From Streptomyces sp. OR43 (GTDB lineage: Bacteria > Actinomycetota > Actinomycetes > Streptomycetales > Streptomycetaceae): a stretch of 47,359 nucleotides of DNA. Positions 1-7,998 of this stretch are shown one piece after another. Made by a program: the position numbers and the translations under genes. The notes beneath the pieces were generated by a model, which did no database searches, was not told the origin of the DNA, and was given only the letters and a program-made list of their open reading frames with translations. The stretch's first letter is position 1, and every line of letters starts with the position of its first letter. The DNA is taken from the NCBI RefSeq assembly GCF_008042275.1, contig NZ_RDBK01000025.1, positions 41,491 through 88,849 of the forward strand, given 5' to 3'.

Positions 1-241
1 CTCCCGCACGCCGTCCGGCGCGTTGGAGAGGAAAGTAGGAAGAGGGTGGGTGCGGGAGCGTCACACCACGGGGCCAACTGCGGGGTGATACCCGGGTAGG
101 GGGTGTACGGGGCTCTGCCGGGGTCGTCCGGCGGTCGCTTCGTCCTCAATCGCCGGACGGGCTTGAAAGCGTGCCCTCATTTGCCGGGTGGGCTCCAAAG
201 TGCCGGGAGGGGCTCAAGGGACGGCCGGTTCACACGTGTCC
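1..241. other. Intergenic region with two copies of a GCCGGACGGGC repeat
   Basis: No gene is supported before the response regulator stop. Two near-identical words, CCTCAATCGCCGGACGGGC at about 144-162 and CCTCAAGCGCCGGACGGGC at about 240-258, lie around the 3' end of the response regulator gene. The second copy overlaps the stop codon. Such CGCCGGACGGGC words look like dispersed intergenic or terminator-associated repeats of Streptomyces. The first 100 bases show nothing else I can name. Confidence 0.5.
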
Positions 242-940
242 TCAAGCGCCGGACGGGCCCGTTCCGCCCGGCACCACCAGCCCGGCCTCGTACGCGAAGA
301 TCACCGCCTGGGCGCGGTCGCGCAGGTCCAGCTTGGCCAGCACCCGCCCGATGTGGGTCTTCACGGTCTGCTCCGCAAGCACCAGATGCCCCGCGATCTC
401 CTGGTTCGACAGCCCCCGCGCGATCAGCTCCAGCACCTCCGTCTCACGCGGGGTCAGCCCGTTCAGCCGCAGCGCGGGGCCGCTGCGGGAGGCCCCGGAC
501 GGCCGCTGCCGGGCGAAGTCCGCGATCAGGCGCCGCGTCACGGACGGTGCCAGCAGCGCATCGCCGGCCGCCACCACCCGGACCGCCGAGATCAGGTCCG
601 CCGGCGGGGCGTCCTTCAGGAGGAACCCGGACGCGCCGGCGCGCAGCGCCTCGTACACGTAGTCGTCCACGTCGAACGTGGTGAGCATCAGCACCTTCGG
701 CACATGCACCACGCCCACCGGCGGGTTCAGCAGCTCACGGGCCGCCGCCAGGCCGTCCATCTCGGGCATCCGGACATCCATCAGGACCACGTCCGGATGC
801 GTGTGGCGGCTGACGTCGACGCCCTGGCGCCCGTCCGGCGCCTCACCGACCACGTCGATGTCCGCCTGCGCCGCCAGCAGCGCCGCGAATCCCGCCCGCA
901 CCATGGCCTGGTCGTCGACGATGATCACACGGATGGTCAC
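242..940 (-). CDS. LuxR/NarL-family response regulator
   Basis: The 232-residue protein is a DNA-binding response regulator of a two-component system. An N-terminal receiver domain (about 1-120) has the acidic pair DD at 9-10, the phospho-acceptor aspartate in VVLMDVRMPEMDG (Asp55) and the downstream Lys in LKDAPP. A C-terminal LuxR-type helix-turn-helix (about 165-225) carries LTPRETEVL and SNQEIAGHLVLAEQTVKTH. The start is GTG and overlaps the histidine kinase stop as GTGA, so the two genes are translationally coupled. The target is unknown; receptor and partner kinase form the usual NarL-type pair. An alternative start is not needed because the receiver domain begins at residue 3. Confidence 0.93.
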   Translation of the reverse strand: MTIRVIIVDDQAMVRAGFAALLAAQADIDVVGEAPDGRQGVDVSRHTHPDVVLMDVRMPEMDGLAAARELLNPPVGVVHVPKVLMLTTFDVDDYVYEALRAGASGFLLKDAPPADLISAVRVVAAGDALLAPSVTRRLIADFARQRPSGASRSGPALRLNGLTPRETEVLELIARGLSNQEIAGHLVLAEQTVKTHIGRVLAKLDLRDRAQAVIFAYEAGLVVPGGTGPSGA

Positions 941-2331
941 GAGTCCTCCGGGGTCGGGGGCGGAGTCGGGGCGGTAGAGGAAGAAGGAGCCGACGCCGGT
1001 GGCAGCGGGAGCCGTGCGGCCACCCGGAAGCCGCCGTCCGGCAGCGGACCGGTGTCCAGCGTCCCGCCGGTCAACCGTACGCGTTCACGCATGCCGACCA
1101 GCCCGTGTCCCGTCCCCGTCGTCTCCACCGGAGTACGCGGAGCGAGCGACGAACCCGTCTGCGGCGGCGGGTCGTTGACGACCAGCACCGTCAGATGCGC
1201 GCCGTCGGAGCTGACCGACACCCGGGTGCGGGCACCCGGCGCGTGCCGGACCACGTTGGCCAGTGCTTCCTGCACGATCCGGTACGCGGACAGATCCACC
1301 GCCGGCGGGACATCCTCCAGCCCGGCGGGCAGCGACAGTTCGGCGGGCAGCCCGGCCCGTACCGTCGCCTCCACCAGCTGCTGCACCCGGTCGAGCCCGG
1401 GCTGGGGCGCCCGCTCGCCCTCCGTACCCTCGCTGCGCAGCACCACCAGCAGCCGCCGCATCTCCGTGAGGGACTCCCGTGCACTCGCGGCGATCGCGCC
1501 GAACTCGTCGCGCGCCTCGTCGGACAGCCCCTGCAGCCGGTACGGGGCGGAGTCGGCCTGGACCGTGATTACCGACATGTGGTGCGCGACCACGTCGTGC
1601 AGCTCGCGGGCGATCCTGGTCCGTTCCTCCAGCAGCGTCCGCTGCGCCCGCTCGGCTTCGCTGATCGTCTCCTGCTCGGCGAGCCGGCGCTGGGCGTCAC
1701 CCCGCTCCCGTACCGTCGCGCCGACCACCAGAACCACGCCACCGAGGATGAACGTCAGGAGCGAGTTGTCGGTGCCGCGGTGGGGGGAGGCCAGGAACAG
1801 GCCGAGCCCGGCCGCGCCCGTCGCCAGCCAGACGGCGACCAGCGTCCGCCGCCGCTCGCGCAGGCCCAGCGCCAGGAGCAGGAAGAGGTAGCCGACGAGG
1901 CCGGGCGGTGTCCACGGCCAGGCGTGGTCCTGCCCGGCGTCCACCCCGAGCAGCGCGACCGCGCCCAGGATCTGGGCCGGGAAGCTGATCCACCAGGCTT
2001 GCAGCGGGCGGTGCGCGAGCATCAGCAGCGGCGCGGCCTGCGCGACGGCGAGCCCTGCCGCGATGCCGCCGTTCAGCCCGTACTGGTTGGTCAGGACGTT
2101 GATCGTGACCGGGATGAAGATCGCGCCGAGTGCCAGGACGGCGACGTACGGCAGCAGGCGCTTCCATCGCCTCGTGGCGTCGGCCAGCAGCGGTGTCGGG
2201 GGATGGGAGGGGTGGGACACCGCGTGGGCGGTCTCGCGCAGATTGCGGCGGGCGGCGCTCAGCAGCCCGTCCGCCGGCGGGTGCGGGGGAGCGGGCGGCG
2301 GCGATGACGGCGGCGGGGAGGAAGTGGGCAT
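937..2331 (-). CDS. Two-component sensor histidine kinase (HPK7/NarX-like)
   Basis: This is a membrane histidine kinase of the family with HisKA_3 dimerisation and HATPase domains. Several hydrophobic segments (roughly residues 60-205) precede a coiled segment rich in R/E, then the phospho-acceptor motif in RIARELHDVVAHHMSV (His245 with this start). The ATP-binding part near the C terminus contains EALANVVRHA (N box) and GHGLVGMRERV (G box). The C terminus is Pro/Ser rich. The reading frame is open up to an ATG at 2373, but I prefer the ATG at 2331; neither has a clear ribosome binding site. The stop overlaps the regulator start by four bases, so kinase and regulator are one operon. The signal sensed cannot be read from the sequence. 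Confidence 0.9.
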   Translation of the reverse strand: MPTSSPPPSSPPPAPPHPPADGLLSAARRNLRETAHAVSHPSHPPTPLLADATRRWKRLLPYVAVLALGAIFIPVTINVLTNQYGLNGGIAAGLAVAQAAPLLMLAHRPLQAWWISFPAQILGAVALLGVDAGQDHAWPWTPPGLVGYLFLLLALGLRERRRTLVAVWLATGAAGLGLFLASPHRGTDNSLLTFILGGVVLVVGATVRERGDAQRRLAEQETISEAERAQRTLLEERTRIARELHDVVAHHMSVITVQADSAPYRLQGLSDEARDEFGAIAASARESLTEMRRLLVVLRSEGTEGERAPQPGLDRVQQLVEATVRAGLPAELSLPAGLEDVPPAVDLSAYRIVQEALANVVRHAPGARTRVSVSSDGAHLTVLVVNDPPPQTGSSLAPRTPVETTGTGHGLVGMRERVRLTGGTLDTGPLPDGGFRVAARLPLPPASAPSSSTAPTPPPTPEDS

Positions 2332-2432
2332 GGCCTGATCAGGGTAGGCAGCGAAGCCACCCGTCGGCGTCATACCGGGGTTCCGATCCGCCGCCGCCGT
2401 TCTCGTACGGGGGTATGACCCACCGGTACGCG

Positions 2433-3377
2433 CTACAGCTCGGCGAGCAGCTGAGCCTTCTTCGCGCTGAACTCGTCATCCGTCACCAGACCCGCCTGGT
2501 GCAGGTCGCCGAGATGGCGGATCCGCTCCGCGATGTCCGCCGGGTCCCGGTGGCCCGCACTCGTCAACGCGGCCGCGGGCGGTGTGGGCTGCCTCCGGCG
2601 GAGGGATTCCAGGACGGCCGCGGCGAAGGGCAGCGACTCGTGCACCGGGCCGTAGCCCAGGCCGAAGATCACCGCGGCCGGGTCCTGATCGGCCCGGGTC
2701 GGACGCGCCGCCATCGGCTGCGTGCTCGGCGCGGCGCTCGTCAGCAGGCTCGCCCCGGGCGCGGCCGGTGGTCCGGTGGGCGGATCCATGGGCGTCAGAC
2801 CGCGCGGTACGAGCCGCAGATAGCCCTCGAAGGCCTCGGGCGAACGCCACTCGACGCCGCTCAGTTCCGTGACCGGGAACGTCTGGTCGCCCGCCTTCCA
2901 CTTCTCCGACGAGGCACCCGTCCAGAACCACCGGAACGAGATCCGGTCGCCGTCGAAGCTGGCCCTGCCGTCGTACGCCTTGAAGCGCATCGGCGCCTCG
3001 GGGGCCGCGACCAGGAACCGGTCGGCGGGTTCGGCCGCATCGGGGCCCAGCCGCGCGCGCAGCTCGTCCGCGTAGTACTCGGCGAGCGTCTCCCGTTCGG
3101 CGGGGAGCACCAGGCGGTACGGATCGCAGCCGTCCTTCAGCTGCCCGGCCGCCGCCTCCAGCAGTGGATCGGCACCGGGTCTCGGGACCGCACGCAGCAC
3201 CACCGTGCCCCGCTTGCCCGGGGTGAGCGTCACCGACGACAGCGCCGCGTGCGGGACGCGGCGCTCACGGAGGCTCTGGAAGAGCCTCGGCGTGCGGATA
3301 CCCCGTTCGAAGCGGATGAGCACGGAGTCGGTGTCGAACTCCCAGGTGGCATGAATTCCGGCCAGCACATCACCCAT
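2433..3377 (-). CDS. DUF4429 domain protein with C-terminal SHOCT domain
   Basis: The 314-residue protein has two copies of a DUF4429-like module (about 1-110 and 130-210). The second starts around the segment MRFKAYDGRASFDGDRISF and resembles the first, which starts GIHATWEFDTDSVLIRFERG. A Pro/Ala-rich linker follows, then a SHOCT domain at the C terminus (ERIRHLGDLHQAGLVTDDEF and following). SHOCT domains are short helical hairpins thought to mediate oligomerisation; DUF4429 has no known activity. The start at 3377 is chosen over the ATG at 3398 because GAGG lies six bases upstream and the conserved domain begins just after it. It stands alone on the minus strand. Confidence 0.82.
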   Translation of the reverse strand: MGDVLAGIHATWEFDTDSVLIRFERGIRTPRLFQSLRERRVPHAALSSVTLTPGKRGTVVLRAVPRPGADPLLEAAAGQLKDGCDPYRLVLPAERETLAEYYADELRARLGPDAAEPADRFLVAAPEAPMRFKAYDGRASFDGDRISFRWFWTGASSEKWKAGDQTFPVTELSGVEWRSPEAFEGYLRLVPRGLTPMDPPTGPPAAPGASLLTSAAPSTQPMAARPTRADQDPAAVIFGLGYGPVHESLPFAAAVLESLRRRQPTPPAAALTSAGHRDPADIAERIRHLGDLHQAGLVTDDEFSAKKAQLLAEL

Positions 3378-3493
3378 GTGCCTCATCGTATGCGGCACTT
3401 GCCCGCTCGTCCCCCCTCGGAGGCCCTCGCAATTCGTGGCCGGTCGCGGATCTCTACGCGCGTCAGAGCCGTATCCACGGTTCTTTGTGCGCG

Positions 3494-4717
3494 TCAGACC
3501 GTCGCGTGGCCGGAAATCTGTTCGTGGCAGCCGCTGTCGGACCGGGCACAGGTCACGGAGGTGTAGGCGCCCGCGCCGATCGCGGCGAAGTTGCCGAGGC
3601 TCTCGGTTCCCGGCTCGAAATAGCCGCTGTGACCGACCGCGTCGCCCGCCGACGCGATCCGCGCGCCGAAGTCCGGATCGACCGGGTCGGCCCCGTGACC
3701 CAGGCCCCCGAACTCCAGGTTCGGCACGTCCTCGATCCAGTCGTCGTGGTCCCGCATCGCCCAGACATTGGCCCGGGTGTGCAGCTGACCGGCGTTGTCG
3801 ACGCGCATGCCGGGGCTACCCGCGACCGCGATGTCCGTCACCCGGCCGGGCAGTTCGTCCGCGGCCACGCCGCACAGGACGGAGCCGTAGCTGTGGCAGA
3901 ACAGCGAGACGGGAGCGGATCCCGGAAGCGACTTCACGAGCGCGTCGAGCCGGACGGCCCCGCGCTCGGCGAGGTTGCCCAGGGCCGCGTCCATGCCGAT
4001 GCCGGCCGGTGCGGTGTAGTCGGCCCAGGCGATCACCGCGGTCCGCACGCCCGGATGCCCGGAGTGCTCGGCCGCGTACAGGGACTTGGCCATGCCGACG
4101 GGGGCGGCGTTCGTCTTGTCCCCGGTGCGCTCCAGCGTCAGCAGGTTCGTGTCGACGCCGGGCACGACCACCGAGACCCGCTCGGCCCGGTCCAGATCGC
4201 CGAACACCTCGGCGGCGTGGCCCCGGCCCGACGGGTCGAACGCGAGGAAGTGACGGCCCTCGGCGAGCATCGACCGGAAGCGGTCCACCCGGTGCTGCGC
4301 GTCGGCGCGGCCGTCGGGGGAGAGCCTGGAGTCGTGCACCCGGGTCTGCTCGGCCGTGCGCGCCTGTTCCAGCGCCAGCCGGTTCGCCTGGTAGCGCAGG
4401 GTGACCGGGGCGCCGTTCAGGTTCCCCACCACCAGGGGGTACTTGCGGGCCAGACCGGCCTGCTGCGCGTCCGTGAGAGCGGCGAAGAAGTGCGCCAGCT
4501 TGTACGGAGGCGCATCCGCCGCGGGGAGCGCGCGCCCCGCTATCGACCCCTTGGCCCAGGAAGCGAGTGCGACGGTGCGTGGCGCGTCGGAGTGCTGATG
4601 ACGCACGGCGGTCCAACCGGTGGTCGCCAGCATCACGAACACGACCGCGATGGCGAGAAGAGCGCGCCAGGCGGTGAGCGTGGGGGAGGAGTCGAAGGAA
4701 GTCACTTCGCCACACAT
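3494..4717 (-). CDS. DUF1023-type alpha/beta hydrolase with N-terminal membrane anchor
   Basis: The 407-residue protein has a hydrophobic N-terminal segment (about 15-38) that should act as a signal anchor, an Ala-rich helical region, and an alpha/beta hydrolase domain of the DUF1023 type. The nucleophile elbow is CHSYGS (Ser276) and later acidic and His residues (DHDDWIEDV, GHSGYFEPGTES) fit the rest of a triad. The domain is typical of actinobacterial surface or secreted hydrolases, mostly of unknown substrate. The start is uncertain: the frame opens at 4762, ATG 4717 is used here, and a GTG at 4705 is also possible; none has a strong ribosome binding site. No neighbouring gene suggests a substrate. 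Confidence 0.82.
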   Translation of the reverse strand: MCGEVTSFDSSPTLTAWRALLAIAVVFVMLATTGWTAVRHQHSDAPRTVALASWAKGSIAGRALPAADAPPYKLAHFFAALTDAQQAGLARKYPLVVGNLNGAPVTLRYQANRLALEQARTAEQTRVHDSRLSPDGRADAQHRVDRFRSMLAEGRHFLAFDPSGRGHAAEVFGDLDRAERVSVVVPGVDTNLLTLERTGDKTNAAPVGMAKSLYAAEHSGHPGVRTAVIAWADYTAPAGIGMDAALGNLAERGAVRLDALVKSLPGSAPVSLFCHSYGSVLCGVAADELPGRVTDIAVAGSPGMRVDNAGQLHTRANVWAMRDHDDWIEDVPNLEFGGLGHGADPVDPDFGARIASAGDAVGHSGYFEPGTESLGNFAAIGAGAYTSVTCARSDSGCHEQISGHATV

Positions 4718-4844
4718 TAGGAGACGCGCGTAAGGAGTCGTTAAGCGGGTGACACACATCACCTGGGCGGGGGGAATGAAACCCCGTTTTCCTCACGCTG
4801 TGTTCGGCCTTGCGCGACGCTGCGATGCGCCGGGTGCCGCCGGA

Positions 4845-4861
4845 GCGCCCCATCGGGGCGC
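4845..4861. terminator. Hairpin downstream of the TetR gene
   Basis: GCGCCCC, a three-base loop ATC, and GGGGCGC form a 7-bp G+C stem, with more GC-rich flanks able to extend it. It lies about 80 bases beyond the TetR stop codon and is a plausible terminator for that minus-strand gene. Confidence 0.4.
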
Positions 4862-4943
4862 CGCGGCCCGCGTGTTGTGAGGTCGGTCATGTCCGGTGAC
4901 TGAGGCGTGCGGCACACGGGCCCGGTTGTTGCGGCACACCTGC

Positions 4944-5624
4944 TCAGTCGAGGTGCGCCGTTCCGGCGGGACGCGCACGCCAGTCTCCGGCCAGGGCCGG
5001 TCCCAACTGGTCCAGGTAGGTCTCGGTCAGCGCCCGCAGCGAGTCCATGCTGCCGTCGCAGCCCCGTCCCCACAGCTGCCCGGTCACCCGCATCACCCCG
5101 GAGAACGCCGCGACGGCCACGCGCGGCCGCGGGTCCCGCGCCATGTCCAGGCCCTCGCGCTCGGCGATCAGTGCGGCGATCTGCTCCTCCAGGGCGACGC
5201 TGCGCCGCATGTGCGCGGCGAGCAGGGAGGGTGTCGATTCGATCATCTGATAGGTCCGCATGTGGAGTTCGACCGGGACGATGGCCTCAATGGCCTCTCC
5301 GATACTGTTCCAGGCGCACAGGACGGCGCGGCGCATGGCCTCGAAAGGGGTTTCGGGGGCGGGACGTTGACGCAGTTCCAGGATGAAGCGCGACTCCACC
5401 ATGTCCTGGACGGCGAAGACGACCGACTCCTTGCCCGCGAAGTAGCGGAAGAAGGTGCGCTGGGAGACCTCGACCGCGTCGACGATCTCGTCGACGGTGG
5501 TCTCCTCGTAACCCTGAGTGGTGAACAGGCCGAGGGCGGCACGGAGCAGGGCGTCCCGGGTGCGTCGCTTCTTGCGTTCGCGCAGCCCGGCCGGCCGGCG
5601 TGCGGCTTGCTGCCCGTCGATCAC
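4944..5624 (-). CDS. TetR-family repressor, probable regulator of the adjacent exporter
   Basis: The 226-residue protein has a basic N terminus (LRERKKRRTRDALLRAAL) leading into a TetR helix-turn-helix at about 20-70, with TVDEIVDAVEVSQRTFFRYF as recognition region, followed by an all-helical ligand-binding domain. The start is GTG at 5624 with AGAGGA about eight bases upstream. The gene is divergent from a DHA2 multidrug exporter across a 127-bp gap that contains a perfect palindrome between the -35 and -10 of the exporter promoter. By analogy with TetR/QacR-type pairs it should repress the exporter, and perhaps itself, until a small ligand binds. The ligand is not predictable. Confidence 0.92.
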   Translation of the reverse strand: MIDGQQAARRPAGLRERKKRRTRDALLRAALGLFTTQGYEETTVDEIVDAVEVSQRTFFRYFAGKESVVFAVQDMVESRFILELRQRPAPETPFEAMRRAVLCAWNSIGEAIEAIVPVELHMRTYQMIESTPSLLAAHMRRSVALEEQIAALIAEREGLDMARDPRPRVAVAAFSGVMRVTGQLWGRGCDGSMDSLRALTETYLDQLGPALAGDWRARPAGTAHLD

Positions 5625-5689
5625 TGAAGTGGTCCTCTTTTCCCTGCTTTGTCCAGCTCAGCCTACCTGCGGGCTACGTGTGAGCTACG

Positions 5690-5728
5690 TGACAGTTACC
5701 GACTTGTGAATTGGTTTGTCAACTGTCA
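5690..5728. promoter_or_regulatory. Wide inverted repeat in the tetR-exporter gap
   Basis: TGACAGTT at 5690-5697 and AACTGTCA at 5721-5728 are perfect 8-bp inverted arms separated by 23 bases. The right arm overlaps the smaller palindrome at 5724-5738. It may be a second repressor site covering the promoter of the TetR gene, or the arms may be related half-sites. Confidence 0.45.
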
Positions 5729-5752
5729 GCGACTGACACTAATCTCCGCGTA
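5716..5752 (+). promoter_or_regulatory. Predicted leaderless promoter of the DHA2 exporter gene
   Basis: TTGTCA (5716-5721) and TAATCT (5740-5745) are good -35 and -10 hexamers separated by 18 bases. The -10 box ends seven bases before the A of the ATG at 5752, so transcription would start on the start codon itself. There is no purine-rich ribosome binding site before the ATG, which supports a leaderless mRNA. Confidence 0.55.
5724..5738. promoter_or_regulatory. Probable TetR operator TGTCAG-CGA-CTGACA
   Basis: This is a perfect 15-bp palindrome with 6-bp arms and a three-base centre. It lies entirely within the 18-bp spacer between the predicted -35 and -10 boxes, where a bound dimer would block RNA polymerase. 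Size and symmetry match TetR-family operators. The divergent TetR gene starts 100 bases away. Confidence 0.6.
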
Positions 5753-7362
5753 TGACTAGTCAGACCACCGTCGAAAAGGCGTCGCAGGAACCCCGGGACC
5801 CTCTCGGCCCCGCACCGGTCAAGGGGCTGCGCGGCCACCCCTGGCTGACGCTCTTCTCCGTGGCCATCGGCGTGATGATGGTCGCGCTCGACGGCACGAT
5901 CGTCGCGATCGCCAACCCCGCGATCCAGCAGGACCTCGGCGCCTCGCTCGCCGACGTCCAGTGGATCACCAACGGCTACATGCTCGCCCTGGCCGTCTCC
6001 CTGATCACCGCGGGCAAGCTCGGTGACCGGTTCGGCCACCGTCAGACCTTCCTGATAGGCATCGCCGGCTTCGCCGCGGCGTCGGCGGCCATCGGGTTCT
6101 CCAGCAGTGTGGCCCTGGTGATCGTGTTCCGGGTGCTCCAGGGGCTCTTCGGAGCCCTGTTGATGCCGGCCGCGCTCGGCCTGCTGCGCGCCACCTTCCC
6201 GGCCGAGAAGCTGAACATGGCGATCGGCATCTGGGGCATGGTGATCGGCGCCTCGACCGCGGGCGGTCCGATCCTGGGCGGCGTGCTCGTCGAGCACGTC
6301 AGCTGGCAGTCCGTCTTCTTCATCAACGTGCCGGTCGGTGTGATCGCCCTCGTCATGGGCGTGCTGATCCTCAAGGACCACCGCGCCGAGAACGCGCCGC
6401 GCTCCTTCGACATCGCGGGCATCGTGCTGCTGTCTGCGGCGATGTTCTGCCTGATCTGGGCGCTCATCAAGGGCGCGGAGTGGGGCTGGGGTGACACCAG
6501 CACGGTCGGCTTCCTGGTGGCCGCCGTCGCCCTGTTCGTCGCGTTCGCCCTCGTCCAGCAGCGCGTCAAGGAACCGCTGATCCCGCTGGCGATGTTCCGC
6601 TCCGTACCGCTGTCCGCGGGCACGGTCCTGATGGTGCTGATGGCGTTCGGCTTCATGGGCGGCCTGTTCTTCGTCACCTTCTACCTCCAGAACGTGCACG
6701 GTCTGAGCCCGGTGGACAGCGGTCTGCACCTGCTGCCGCTGACCGGGATGATGATCGTCGCCTCGCCGCTCGCGGGCGCCATGATCACCAAGTTCGGCCC
6801 GCGGGTCCCGCTCGTCGGCGGCATGGTGAGCACCGCGGTAGCCATGTTCGGTATGTCCCAGCTGACCGTCGACACCAGCACCCTGACCATGTCGATCTGG
6901 TTCGCCCTGCTCGGTCTCGGCCTCGCGCCGGTCATGGTCGGCGCCACCGAGGTCATCGTGGGCAACGCCCCGATGGAGCTCTCCGGTGTCGCCGGTGGAC
7001 TGCAGCAGGCCGCCATGCAGGTGGGCGGCAGCCTCGGTACGGCGGTGCTGGGCGCGATCATGGCAGCCGGCGTCGACTCCAAGCTGCCTGACAACTGGAA
7101 GGAGGCGCAGCTTCCGCCGCTGTCGCCCGAGCAGCTCGACCAGGCGTCCTCCGCGATCAAGGTCGGCATGCCGCCGGTCGCCGAGGGAACGCCGCCGGAG
7201 GTCGCCGGCAAGATCGTGAACGTCGCCCACGACACCTTCGTCTCGGGCATGAGCACGGCGTTCATGGTCGCCGGCATCGTCGCGGTCATCGCCGCACTGG
7301 TCGCCACCCTGACCAAGCGCGGCGAGAACGCCGAGGCGGGCGCGGGCGTCGGTCACATCTGA
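5752..7362 (+). CDS. DHA2-family (EmrB/QacA-like) drug:H+ antiporter
   Basis: The 536-residue protein is a 14-helix major facilitator. Motif A is seen as GKLGDRFGHRQTF near residue 90, and VALDGTIVAIANPAIQQDL in helix 1 is the DHA2 signature with the membrane acidic residue. Motif C-like glycines occur in GASTAGGPILGGVL. Length and helix number fit EmrB/QacA exporters, which pump hydrophobic or cationic drugs with proton counter-flow. It is divergent from a TetR gene with an operator in the promoter spacer and is probably drug-inducible. The ATG has no ribosome binding site and looks leaderless. The substrate range is not predictable. Confidence 0.95.
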   Translation: MTSQTTVEKASQEPRDPLGPAPVKGLRGHPWLTLFSVAIGVMMVALDGTIVAIANPAIQQDLGASLADVQWITNGYMLALAVSLITAGKLGDRFGHRQTFLIGIAGFAAASAAIGFSSSVALVIVFRVLQGLFGALLMPAALGLLRATFPAEKLNMAIGIWGMVIGASTAGGPILGGVLVEHVSWQSVFFINVPVGVIALVMGVLILKDHRAENAPRSFDIAGIVLLSAAMFCLIWALIKGAEWGWGDTSTVGFLVAAVALFVAFALVQQRVKEPLIPLAMFRSVPLSAGTVLMVLMAFGFMGGLFFVTFYLQNVHGLSPVDSGLHLLPLTGMMIVASPLAGAMITKFGPRVPLVGGMVSTAVAMFGMSQLTVDTSTLTMSIWFALLGLGLAPVMVGATEVIVGNAPMELSGVAGGLQQAAMQVGGSLGTAVLGAIMAAGVDSKLPDNWKEAQLPPLSPEQLDQASSAIKVGMPPVAEGTPPEVAGKIVNVAHDTFVSGMSTAFMVAGIVAVIAALVATLTKRGENAEAGAGVGHI

Positions 7363-7405
7363 CCGGTCCCCGTGGGCGCCTCACGGCGTCAACACAGCGC
7401 GTCCA

Positions 7406-7437
7406 ACAGCCCCGCCGGAACGTTCCGGCGGGGCTGT
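7406..7437. terminator. Perfect 32-bp palindromic terminator
   Basis: The sequence is its own reverse complement over 32 bases: ACAGCCCCGCCGGAA followed by CG and TTCCGGCGGGGCTGT. It begins 43 bases after the exporter stop and should end that transcript. No T run is needed in high-GC actinomycetes. Confidence 0.8.
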
Positions 7438-7538
7438 CGCCTATCAGGGTGGTCCCGGCCCCAGGCCCCTTCCCGTACCACTGCCGCGCAGCTCAGGGTG
7501 GGCGTGGAAGATCCACATCAGCACGGGGGTTGATTCAT

Positions 7539-7901
7539 ATGCGTACGACCGTTGTCGCGGCCGCTCTGGCCGCCACCGCCCTGATCCCACAGGCCCCGGT
7601 CCAGGCCCTGTCCGGCCGGCTCGGGGACTGCCGGGCCGGCCAGCTCTGCCTCTGGTCCAAGCCCGACTTCACCGGCACCCGGCAGGTCCACGAGCTGTCC
7701 ACCATCGACATCGAGAGCTGCGTACCGCTGAAACCGGGTGCCACCGTCCAGTCGCTGGCCAACCGCACCGGGAGGCCCGTCACCACCTACCAGTCGGCGG
7801 AGTGCGAGGAGACCGGCGAGTTCGAGACCTACCCGGGCGGCGGCACCTGGACCCCGCGCACCCCGTATCAGGTACGGGCCTTCAAGATCTGGGAGAACTG
7901 A
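7539..7901 (+). CDS. Secreted peptidase inhibitor family I36 protein
   Basis: The 120-residue protein begins with a signal peptide (MRTTVVAAALAATALIPQAP, likely cleaved after VQA near residue 23). The mature part has the beta/gamma-crystallin-like I36 pattern CRAGQLCLWSKPDFTGTRQV, later Cys residues (ESC, AEC) for two disulphides, and VQSLANRTGRPVTTYQS. Family members such as the Streptomyces metalloproteinase inhibitor SMPI block secreted metalloproteases; here that role is inferred. The frame opens at 7449 but the ATG at 7539, with GGGGG upstream and followed by a good signal peptide, is clearly the start. Its gene converges on aceE with a shared hairpin between them. Confidence 0.85.
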   Translation: MRTTVVAAALAATALIPQAPVQALSGRLGDCRAGQLCLWSKPDFTGTRQVHELSTIDIESCVPLKPGATVQSLANRTGRPVTTYQSAECEETGEFETYPGGGTWTPRTPYQVRAFKIWEN

Positions 7902-7923
7902 CCCGCGCGCCACCCGCACACAG

Positions 7924-7969
7924 CGACGCGGGGCGGCCGGACCCCATCAGGTCCCGCCGCCCCGCGTCG
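7924..7969. terminator. Bidirectional terminator between the I36 gene and aceE
   Basis: CGACGCGGGGCGGC (7924-7937) and GCCGCCCCGCGTCG (7956-7969) form a perfect 14-bp stem with an 18-base loop. It sits in the 97-bp gap of two convergent genes and can serve both. Confidence 0.8.
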
Positions 7970-7998
7970 TGCGTCAGCGTCCCTACGCGTTCACACGT

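Noticed and set aside
5719..7356. A 545-codon minus-strand frame rich in His, Gln and Asp opposite the exporter
   Set aside because: This composition is typical of the antisense frame of a membrane-protein gene; no start signal and no domain.
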